Source: Candidatus Tectimicrobiota bacterium
GTDB lineage: Bacteria; JACPUC01
Direction: 5' to 3'
Length of the DNA stretch: 64,000 nt
Assembly: GCA_016192455.1 (NCBI GenBank)
Contig: JACPUC010000025.1
Span: 20,357-84,356 of the forward strand
Shown here: in pieces, positions 57,410 to 64,000 of the stretch
How the letters are laid out: each line of letters begins with the position of its first letter
Numbering within the stretch: the stretch's first letter is position 1
The notes under the pieces: model-generated
What the model was told of the DNA's origin: nothing
What the model saw: only the letters and a program-made list of their open reading frames with translations
Database searches by the model: none
Translations under genes and position numbers: made by a program

Positions 57410-59850
57410 CCTTGCGCGGCGCGACGAGCCCCGAGGCGTTGCAGCAGTCGAGCAAGACGGTGGCGGAGCTGGGCGTTGATCTGCTGCGCCTGCTGGCCGA
57501 TCACCTCAGCCTGGTGCAGGAGGTGGGCATCCTTCTGGGCCAGGGCGTGCTCGAGCCGGCGGAGCTGCTGGGTCAGCTCCTCATCGTGTTGCTGGAGGCG
57601 CTCGTAGTGACGCTGCAGGGTGACGAGCTCCACTTGCGCCAGGTGGCGCTGCTCGTTCAGCTCGTCAATCTTATCACGCATCGCCACGGCCTGGCTGTCG
57701 TACTTCTGGAGCTGCTCCTTGTACTGCTGCCCTTGCGCCTCGTAACTGCCGCGCTCCTCGCCGAACTGCTCCAACTGCTGCTGGTACTGCTGCGCCTGCT
57801 CCTGGTACCGCTGCATCTGCTCCTGGTACCAGGTGAACTGCTGCTCATAGGCGTGCGCCTCGCGCAGCAGGCGTTCCTCCAGCTTCACCTTCTCGATCTC
57901 GAGCTGGTGCGCATGCTCCTGCCAGCTCCGCCGATCGGCCATGACGCGCTCAACCTGCTGCTGGTGCGACTGAATGGTGGCGCGGTACTGGTTGGCGGAG
58001 CGGTCGAGGCGCTGCTGGTAGTCGCGCTCCTTCTCTTCCTGGAGCTGGAAATAGAAGAGAGACAGCATCGTCAGCACCGGCGAGAAGTCGAAGGGCTTCT
58101 CATGGGTGGTATGCACGAGGCGCTGCACGGCCGCATGCTGCGCCTGGCTGAGCGGCGCCTTGCTGACCAGGAGGAGCTGCCGGTAGTAGTGATCGCTGGC
58201 GTCAAGCGAAGGGCTCAGCTCATTAAGGAACCCCGTGAGCTTGCGTGAGACGTGGTTGAGCCTCGGGTTGGCATCAAGGTAGAAGTAGGCGCCCATGGTG
58301 AGGAGCCAGACGGTGAGCGGGGTGTTCGGGATGCGCACGAGATCGGCGGCCCCCTGGGAACCGAAGAACTCCTCCACCTCACCCACGGCCGGCAAGCCAT
58401 ACTGGGCGTGCTCGCCGAGGTAGCGATGGCTGGCGCGCGAACGGAACTTGATAAACTCCGAGAGGATCTCCTCCGCCTGGCTGACGGCGCGGCTCTCGAA
58501 GGGCCCGGCAATGATCACCTGCCGGCTGGCGACGCGCCAGAGTTCCGCCAGGAACGTCGGTCGTCTCTCCCGCTCCAGGTGCTCGAGGACATCCACGCTG
58601 GTCACGACATCGAACTCGCCCTCGGCATACGGCAGCGTCAGGCCGTCACCCACCACGGAATGCCGCGAATCAAACCCTTGCAGATCAATGACGGTCACCT
58701 GCTCCGCGGGGAGGAATCCCAGAATCTGCCCCGGGTAGCCCCCCACGTCCAGGACCCGTAGCGGGCGCTCCTCGTGGCAGCGCAGCAGCGTCACCGCTTC
58801 ACGTAGAGAGCGGTAGCGCTGGTACTGGTCGAAGGGGAGCTGCAGGTTGTGGCTGGCGAAGTCGCTGTAACTCGCGTCCACGCTGACGGCGAGCACGTCC
58901 ACGTGTTGGTACTCGCCCGCCAGCAGGGTGATCTCATGCCCGCCGGGGAGGACGGAGAACTCCGCCAGTCCGCGCTCGCCGCTCAGGTAGGCGACGCGCC
59001 GCTCATCCACGATGACCTGGAGGTCCTTGGCGAGCGCGAGGCGCAGCTCGAGCCGCACGGCGAGCGGTCGGTCGCCCTCGTTCAGGAGGTAGAGCGAGGC
59101 GCTCGTGGTGAAGGAGCGCGACCCCGACAAGGGCGACCAGCCTTGGCGCAGCACGCAGCGCAGATCAGGGTGCGCCACCGGCTGCAGGATATCGGCTTGG
59201 GCGCCGAAGTAGTCCTTGCCGAAGGCGGCAAGGAGCCGTTCACCGGTTTCTTCCAGCGGCGGCTTCAGCGCCAGCACCTCGAGGTTGTACTCCTCGGTAT
59301 GGAAGCGGAAGGCGCGGAGAAAGCCAAGGTCGCGCAGCCAGCCGAGCCAGGTGGAGGGCGGCCGCTCGGAGAAGTGGGTCTTCTCCGGGCGATGAAAGTG
59401 GAGCGGATCGGGCGTGCCCAAGAAGAAGAGACCTCCCGGCCGCAGGACCCGCCACGCCTCCCGCAGCATCGCCTGGGGCGTTTCGAGGTGCTCCGCGAGA
59501 TCGAACGCCGTCACCACGTCACAGCTCTCGGAGAACACCGGCAGCACCTCGGCCATGGCAAGGCCGAGCCTGCCGCGCAGCTCGGGGGTGTAGCGCAGGG
59601 CATAGTCGCTGACGTCCAGCCCGCAGGCTCGCATGCCGTGCGCCCGGGCTTCACCCACGAGGTAGCCGTGGGCGCAGCCGAGGTCGAGCCAGCGCAGGCC
59701 GTCGCCGCGCGCCTCGCGGATGAAGCGGAGGTAACCCTCCCAGGTGGGATGGGCGTGCTCGTACCCCTCCGCGGGGTAGCCGCTGTTGCTGCCGTGAAAG
59801 TAGCCCTCGTGGTACAGCCCCTGCCAGTCGGCGAAGCTCGTCCGAACCAT
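57406..59850 (-). CDS. Tandem methyltransferase with long coiled coil
   Basis: 814 residues. Methyltransferase 1 (about 40-200) has RWLDLGCAHGYLVGEAR and WRVLRPGGLFFLGTPDPLHF. A beta-sandwich-like segment (about 240-345) separates it from methyltransferase 2 (about 360-520), with RVLDVGGYPGQILGFL and SVDVLEHLERERRP. A long Gln/Glu-rich coiled coil fills about 600-805. From residue 668 to 717 an aromatic residue (Y or F) recurs every seventh position, eight times. By plan it resembles WbdD, the O-antigen terminator in which a coiled coil sets chain length, but it has a second methyltransferase instead of a kinase. ATG 59850 was chosen; an upstream extension overlaps the next gene. Confidence 0.85.
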   Translation of the reverse strand: MVRTSFADWQGLYHEGYFHGSNSGYPAEGYEHAHPTWEGYLRFIREARGDGLRWLDLGCAHGYLVGEARAHGMRACGLDVSDYALRYTPELRGRLGLAMAEVLPVFSESCDVVTAFDLAEHLETPQAMLREAWRVLRPGGLFFLGTPDPLHFHRPEKTHFSERPPSTWLGWLRDLGFLRAFRFHTEEYNLEVLALKPPLEETGERLLAAFGKDYFGAQADILQPVAHPDLRCVLRQGWSPLSGSRSFTTSASLYLLNEGDRPLAVRLELRLALAKDLQVIVDERRVAYLSGERGLAEFSVLPGGHEITLLAGEYQHVDVLAVSVDASYSDFASHNLQLPFDQYQRYRSLREAVTLLRCHEERPLRVLDVGGYPGQILGFLPAEQVTVIDLQGFDSRHSVVGDGLTLPYAEGEFDVVTSVDVLEHLERERRPTFLAELWRVASRQVIIAGPFESRAVSQAEEILSEFIKFRSRASHRYLGEHAQYGLPAVGEVEEFFGSQGAADLVRIPNTPLTVWLLTMGAYFYLDANPRLNHVSRKLTGFLNELSPSLDASDHYYRQLLLVSKAPLSQAQHAAVQRLVHTTHEKPFDFSPVLTMLSLFYFQLQEEKERDYQQRLDRSANQYRATIQSHQQQVERVMADRRSWQEHAHQLEIEKVKLEERLLREAHAYEQQFTWYQEQMQRYQEQAQQYQQQLEQFGEERGSYEAQGQQYKEQLQKYDSQAVAMRDKIDELNEQRHLAQVELVTLQRHYERLQQHDEELTQQLRRLEHALAQKDAHLLHQAEVIGQQAQQINAQLRHRLARLLQRLGARRAAQG

Positions 59851-59876
59851 GGGAGCACCTTGTCGCGGCGCCTCAC

Positions 59877-61124
59877 CTAGCGGCGCGCGATGGCAATGAA
59901 CTGAGCCGGCAAGAGGGAATCGGCAAGCCCGGAGCCGCGGGGCAGGAGATGCTCGTTCAGGAGCGCGAAGAGTTGGCGCGTCCAGGCGGCCTCCGGGAAC
60001 GACCGGTGCACAAACAGGCTGAACGCCTGGAGGAGCGCCTGGGAGCTGGTTCCCTGCGGCGTGATCGTCACCTCGCGAAACGGCTGCAACAACAGACGCA
60101 GCCCCTGATCCGTGAAGCGCCAGAAATCGCGCGGGTAGTTGTGGACCTCCCAGACGAACGGCGCCGAGAGGTAGAGCGTGCCGCCGGGTTTCAGAACGCG
60201 GTGCATCTCCTCGACGAGCCCCTTGGGTTCCTCGACGTGCTCGAGGACCTGCGTGCTCAGCACCAGGGCGAAGCTGCCATCGGCGAACGGCAGCGGCCCC
60301 CGTGAGCTTACCAGGCAGTCGATGTTGGGATGGAGCTCGATATCGACGCCGATGTAGCGCCGCGTCCAGCCGGCGAAGATCGGGTAGTACGGCTTCTCTC
60401 CGCACCCCAGGTCGAGGATAGCATCGCCGGCGGTGAGCTGCAAGCGGTTGGCGAGCGCCAGGAGGTCCTGGCTGAGCCGGCTCAAGCTGAAGTAGCCGGG
60501 ATCGTCCAGGCTTGGCAGGCGGCGCGCCCGGCCTTGCCAGCTTGCGTAGAGCTCGCCGTCGATCGGCAGGCTGTAGCCGACGCAGGGCGCGCCCCAGAAG
60601 CTCCAGCAGTAGCTGTTCTCGCGGCCGCGGGTGTGGGTGGTAAGGACCAGGCAGACCGTGCGGCCGCCGAACCTGCCGAGATCAACCCGCGCCTGCACCC
60701 AGCGCGGCGCGAGCGCCTGCCGCTCGCCCGCGCCCGGCGGAATGCCGCGGCGGTTCGCGGCGGGGCGTTCGCCTGCCTCGCTGCCGCCGGCGGCCGCTTC
60801 GGCCGCCCCCGCCGACGCCGCGGGTCCCACGCAGCTTTGCCAGAGCAGCTCGCGCCCGCCCTCCGCTTCCACCCACAGCTCAAACCAGACGCCCCGCCCG
60901 CCCAGGTGCTGCCAGCAGCTCGGATCGAGGCCGCAGCCGACCTCCAGCCAGGCGTGCGGCGGCACGGCCAGGGTGAACGCCAGGCTGGCCGGCGGATGCG
61001 CGAAGATCGCCTGACGCTCGTCGCCGTCGATGCTGACGCGCTGCACCTTGATCGTCTCAAGGTAGCTCTCGCGCACTTCGGCGACCGGTAGTTCTTTGAT
61101 GAGATCGTAGCAGGTGACGTCCAC
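59877..61124 (-). CDS. Methyltransferase with N-terminal beta-rich domain
   Basis: 415 residues from GTG at 61124. Residues 30-190 look like a jelly-roll or carbohydrate-binding type domain (SLAFTLAVPPHAWLEVGCGL, WVQARVDLGRFGGRTVCLVLTTHTRG), interrupted by an Ala/Gly/Glu-rich loop near 100-135. Residues about 225-400 are a class I methyltransferase: DAILDLGCGEKPYYPIF, VDIELHPNIDCL, LPFADGSFALVLSTQVLEHVEEP, MHRVLKPGGTLYLSAPF. It probably methylates glycan or another envelope component. It ends 26 nt before the tandem methyltransferase gene. Confidence 0.85.
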   Translation of the reverse strand: MDVTCYDLIKELPVAEVRESYLETIKVQRVSIDGDERQAIFAHPPASLAFTLAVPPHAWLEVGCGLDPSCWQHLGGRGVWFELWVEAEGGRELLWQSCVGPAASAGAAEAAAGGSEAGERPAANRRGIPPGAGERQALAPRWVQARVDLGRFGGRTVCLVLTTHTRGRENSYCWSFWGAPCVGYSLPIDGELYASWQGRARRLPSLDDPGYFSLSRLSQDLLALANRLQLTAGDAILDLGCGEKPYYPIFAGWTRRYIGVDIELHPNIDCLVSSRGPLPFADGSFALVLSTQVLEHVEEPKGLVEEMHRVLKPGGTLYLSAPFVWEVHNYPRDFWRFTDQGLRLLLQPFREVTITPQGTSSQALLQAFSLFVHRSFPEAAWTRQLFALLNEHLLPRGSGLADSLLPAQFIAIARR

Positions 61125-61187
61125 CTCGGCCCCGTTCGGTCGTGTCGGTTCCTGTCGCGCCAGGCCGCTCCCCGCCCGCAGCCGCCG

Positions 61188-62150
61188 CTAGGCTCCCGCC
61201 TGCGGCACGCCGGAGGGAGGCGCCGGCGACCAGAAGCTGTCGAGGTAGCTCCAGCACCAGTACTGCTCGGGGAACCGTTTCACGTAGCGTTCAAAGACAT
61301 CCACGCTACCTTGGAAAAGCCACTCGATCTCTTGCGGATCGCCCGGCCGTTGGCTGGGGATGAGCGGGGGCTCGATGACCCCAACCTTGTGGTACAGCCC
61401 CTCGAGGTAGACGAAGAAGGGGACGATAGCTGCCCCGCGCAGCGAGGCGACGCGCGCAAAGCTCGTCTGCAGGAGCATGGAACCGCCCAGGAACTTCGCC
61501 GCGCGCCGGCGGCCGAGGGGACCGAGCTGGGCGTCCAGGACGATGATGACGGCATCGTTGCGCGCCAGGCTGCGGTAGACGGGCCGCAGGTAGGCGCCCA
61601 CCTGAATCTGCTCGCCGCCCATGTGGTCGAGGAGGCGCGCCGACTTGTAGCGGCAGTAGTGCACGATGGCGGGGTGGAGGTGCGTCGTATCAACAGAGAG
61701 GTCCTGGGTGAGCATGCTGAGGTGGTAGCCGAGCTTGCCGAGCGTGGCGGCCAGCAGGTCGAAGCGGCCGAAGTGCCCGGTGAGGAAGATGACGCCCTTG
61801 CCGCGCGCCAACGCTGCGTCCAGGTGCTCGAGGCCGTGGATGGTGAGGTAGGGCTGCCGCGCCCGCGGCCGCAGGCGGCGGTAGAGGAAGGTGTCGAGGT
61901 GCTCCACCGCCATCATGCCACAGTGCCGCTCGATGAATGCCTCCCGCTCGCGGAGGCTGAGACCGGCGCCGAACACCTGCCGCAGGTTGCGGCGCACCGC
62001 GGCGCGGTAGGCGCGGTCGAAGGGGTTGATGCCCGCCCGCGCCCAGCTCCGCACCGCCCCATGCGCCAGGCGCACCGGCAGCGAGGCGCAGCCGCGTGCG
62101 AAGAGGAAGTAGTAGGGCCACCCCAGCAGGTAGAGGAAGTCGCGGTGCAT
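61188..62150 (-). CDS. LpxL/HtrB-like lysophospholipid acyltransferase
   Basis: 320 residues. One N-terminal hydrophobic segment (FLYLLGWPYYFLFARG) precedes the acyltransferase domain with the catalytic HxxxxD motif in FLTGHFGRFDLLAATLG. A later segment, DAQLGPLGRRRAAKFLGGSMLLQTSFARVA, is typical of the family. LpxL/LpxM enzymes add secondary acyl chains to lipid A. Within a polysaccharide export cluster it may instead act on a glycolipid anchor. ATG 62150 is preferred over GTG 62153. Confidence 0.87.
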   Translation of the reverse strand: MHRDFLYLLGWPYYFLFARGCASLPVRLAHGAVRSWARAGINPFDRAYRAAVRRNLRQVFGAGLSLREREAFIERHCGMMAVEHLDTFLYRRLRPRARQPYLTIHGLEHLDAALARGKGVIFLTGHFGRFDLLAATLGKLGYHLSMLTQDLSVDTTHLHPAIVHYCRYKSARLLDHMGGEQIQVGAYLRPVYRSLARNDAVIIVLDAQLGPLGRRRAAKFLGGSMLLQTSFARVASLRGAAIVPFFVYLEGLYHKVGVIEPPLIPSQRPGDPQEIEWLFQGSVDVFERYVKRFPEQYWCWSYLDSFWSPAPPSGVPQAGA

Positions 62151-62198
62151 CACCGGCGTGGACCTTCAGCCGCGCGCGCACGGAGGCGCTCGCGTCTC

Positions 62199-63404
62199 CT
62201 AAAGCTTCCAGACGTGCTCGAGGCGGCAGACGCCCACCTCCTTCGTGGCATGGCGGACCACGAAGGGGCAGACCTTCTCCGCCATGTCGTAGACGTGCAC
62301 CCCGGTATTGTCGAGGAGGAAGATGGTCAGGGCGTACTCTCCCGAGAGGATCTCGAGGCGCGGGAAGGCGAGCGATTTCTGTTGCACTCCCACCTCGGCG
62401 AGGGGCGGGTAGCCGTCAATCTCCGTACTCACGCCGTAGACCAGCGAGCCATCGTTGCGCACGATGACCACCGCCAGCACCGGCGCGTACGCCGCGTCGA
62501 AGACCTCGAACGCCACCTCCACCTGGAAGCTGTCGCCGTAGGCGACCTCCTGGGCGGCCTGCGTGGGGCTCCCTCCGCCTTTCGAGATGCGGATGTCGCG
62601 CAGGGCCGGATGGTGGTGCGGCCGCGCCGGAGCCTGGTTCGCCACCAACGCCGCCTCGCCGGTCTCCTTCACATCGAGGCTGCGCTGGTAGTCCACGTAG
62701 GCGTCAACGACGGCGTCGGCCGCGCCGAAGCCACGCAGCCTGCCTGCGTCGATCCACGCCACCTGATCGCAAATCTGCTTGAGTTGCCAGGTGTTGTGGG
62801 AGCAGAAGAGGATCGTCTTGCCCCTCGCCTTGAAGCTCAGGATCTTATCGACGCACTTCTTCTGGAAATGCTGGTCCCCGACAGAGATGACTTCATCAAT
62901 CATCAGGATGTCGGGATCAAGGAGGGTCGTCACCGAGAAGCCGAGGCGCAGGAACATTCCGGTGGAGTAGATTTTCACCGGCTGCTCCATGAAGGCCCCA
63001 AGCTCCGAGAAGTCGACGATCTCCTGGTACCTCGATTCGATCTCCCGCGGCGACAGGCCGAGGATGGCGCCGTTCATGAAGACGTTCGCCCGGCCGCTGA
63101 ACTCCGGGTGAAACCCCATGCCGAGGTCGAAGAGCGTGGCGATGCGCCCCTCCCGGCGCACGCGGCCGCTCGTCGGCTGCATGATGCCGGCGAGAATTTG
63201 CAGCAGCGTGCTCTTGCCGGCCCCGTTGGCGCCGACTATCCCGAGCGTCGTCCCTTTCGCCGTCTGGAAGGAGATGTCGCGCAGGGCCCAGAGATCCTGA
63301 TGCAGCACCCGCCGTCCAAAGGAGACCGCCTCCCTGAGGCGATCCGCGGGTCGCCGGTAAAGGGCGAACCTCTTGCTCACCTGCGTTACTTCGATGGCCA
63401 GCAA
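62199..63404 (-). CDS. wzt: Wzt-like polysaccharide ABC transporter ATPase
   Basis: 401 residues. The N-terminal ATPase (1-245) has Walker A GANGAGKST, the polysaccharide-type signature YSTGMFLRLGFS, Walker B ILMIDEVISVGD and switch SHNTWQLKQICD. The C-terminal domain (about 255-401) is a Wzt-type beta-sandwich (GDSFQVEVAFEVF, LRDIRIS, GVHVYDMAE). In E. coli O9a this domain recognises the capped non-reducing end of O-antigen. It is the first gene of the cluster; the permease Wzm that normally precedes it is not in the window. Confidence 0.93.
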   Translation of the reverse strand: MLAIEVTQVSKRFALYRRPADRLREAVSFGRRVLHQDLWALRDISFQTAKGTTLGIVGANGAGKSTLLQILAGIMQPTSGRVRREGRIATLFDLGMGFHPEFSGRANVFMNGAILGLSPREIESRYQEIVDFSELGAFMEQPVKIYSTGMFLRLGFSVTTLLDPDILMIDEVISVGDQHFQKKCVDKILSFKARGKTILFCSHNTWQLKQICDQVAWIDAGRLRGFGAADAVVDAYVDYQRSLDVKETGEAALVANQAPARPHHHPALRDIRISKGGGSPTQAAQEVAYGDSFQVEVAFEVFDAAYAPVLAVVIVRNDGSLVYGVSTEIDGYPPLAEVGVQQKSLAFPRLEILSGEYALTIFLLDNTGVHVYDMAEKVCPFVVRHATKEVGVCRLEHVWKL

Positions 63405-63578
63405 GCTCGGCTCCTCGGCATCATCGGTGGGACGGAGAGGCGATCGCCCCCGCGTTGGCGCCAGGCGTTTGCGCCTCGATCCCTGGAAACCCCCAGGTCA
63501 GGCCCTCGTGCAGAGATGCCCCCTGGCGCAGTTCCACACGCCCAGCACCGCGCTCTTGCAACGCCTGTCTCCGCCAGC

Positions 63579-63607
63579 ATGCTAGGGTGAATCGCCCGCA
63601 GCGTCAA
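63579..63607 (-). promoter_or_regulatory. Putative sigma70 promoter of the wzt cluster
   Basis: On the minus strand, TTGACG (63607-63602, 5 of 6) and TAGCAT (63584-63579, 4 of 6) are separated by exactly 17 nt. Transcription would begin near 63572, leaving a leader of roughly 170 nt before wzt. Confidence 0.42.
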
Positions 63608-63740
63608 GGGGAACCTCGCGTAACCCATTGAGACCGCAGCGAAAACCTCCTGTGCCGCAGGTCGCTTCAAGGTCTCCGCTGGGCGGCGCGGCGCGCCGCT
63701 GGAAGGCATACCCCAGCTTCGTCGCCAGTGTCCTGTTTCA

Positions 63741-63819
63741 CAAATTCTATCGCAAGAATTTGCGAGGGAGCTTCGCCCCCTCGCGCACCCCGACTACGCG
63801 AGCTGCTGCGCAGCTCGCG
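63741..63819. repeat. Three tandem perfect hairpins
   Basis: The stems are CAAATTCT/AGAATTTG (63741-63762, 6-nt loop), GCGAGGG/CCCTCGC (63762-63784, 9-nt loop) and CGCGAGCTGC/GCAGCTCGCG (63797-63819, 3-nt loop). Such a run of stems suggests a structured RNA, a recombination site or a composite terminator; no T-run follows the last stem. Confidence 0.5.
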
Positions 63820-64000
63820 GGGATTGGGGGTGTGAGGAAGCAAAGGTCTTCCGCAAAAACTCTCCCACCACATGGCCCGAAGAAGGCGTCCGATTAAGGA
63901 TGGAATTTGTGTGACGCAACACTAGTACTACTGTGTCATAAGATTCATCCCGCCCGTGTCTCGCGGCCGCACCCGAGACAGGGGTGGCGGCGGAGCAGGG

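Larger units (their letters stand above)
63405..64000. other. Non-coding stretch at right edge
   Basis: 596 nt with no supported gene. It contains a promoter candidate for the polysaccharide cluster (63579-63607) and three consecutive perfect hairpins (63741-63819). Near 63914-63943 there is an imperfect AT-richer palindrome ACACTAGT...ACTGTGT whose composition differs from the surroundings and could be the end of a mobile element continuing past the window. Confidence 0.4.

Overview
The window is a GC-rich (roughly 64 percent by eye) stretch of chromosome from a Gram-negative bacterium. It carries CMP-KDO synthesis genes, a late lipid A acyltransferase-like gene, an O-antigen/capsule type ABC ATPase and a 14-subunit-type NADH dehydrogenase. 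The gene mix (nitrate/taurine-type ABC transporters, UbiD-family decarboxylases, XdhC/CoxDE and YqeB/YqeC molybdenum-hydroxylase accessory genes) resembles uncultured soil or subsurface lineages. I cannot place it in a phylum from sequence alone. No tRNA, rRNA, CRISPR array or complete insertion sequence was found.

Layout. (1) 1-10376, minus strand: a complex I operon in the order nuoA-C-E-F-G-H-J-K-L-M, with nuoM running off the left edge. nuoB, nuoD and nuoI are absent from their usual places, and gaps of 271, 129 and 154 nt stand there instead. (2) 10526-13382: a frameshifted GlcG/HbpS-like gene, an AHL-lactonase-type metallo-beta-lactamase, and a divergent protein joining a degenerate receiver to a metallo-beta-lactamase domain. 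(3) 13561-21525: two MFS permeases, a DUF2148 iron-sulfur protein, a UbiD decarboxylase, a two-domain rhodanese, an isochorismatase-like hydrolase and an EamA permease. (4) 21653-27659, minus strand: two ABC ATPases and three SsuC/TauC-type permeases with no binding protein, ending in a second UbiD. (5) 28221-34812, plus strand: mocA, yqeB, yqeC, xdhC, coxD-like moxR and coxE-like VWA genes closed by a strong bidirectional terminator. This looks like a molybdenum-hydroxylase maturation operon without its hydroxylase. A UbiX prenyltransferase, which makes the cofactor for UbiD enzymes, converges on the same terminator. (6) 36032-44179, minus strand: rluD, lspA, ileS, an M50 protease and a DHH-CBS-tRNA nucleotidyltransferase fusion. 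(7) 44406-46488, plus strand: an NfeD/slipin membrane pair. (8) 46773-63404, minus strand: a surface-polysaccharide cluster that also holds kdsA, pyrG and kdsB.

How region 8 may work. A polyprenyl-phosphate sugar-1-phosphate transferase starts the chain on undecaprenyl phosphate. A GT2-GT4-methyltransferase fusion, a second GT4 enzyme and an epimerase build it. A protein with two methyltransferase domains and a long coiled coil, whose core position is aromatic in eight successive heptads, is a candidate chain terminator and molecular ruler comparable in plan to WbdD. A Wzt-like ATPase with a C-terminal substrate-recognition domain would then export the capped chain. This is inferred from domain architecture. 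The partner permease Wzm is not in the window.

Most long ORFs on the opposite strand of these genes are GC-driven shadows and were left out.
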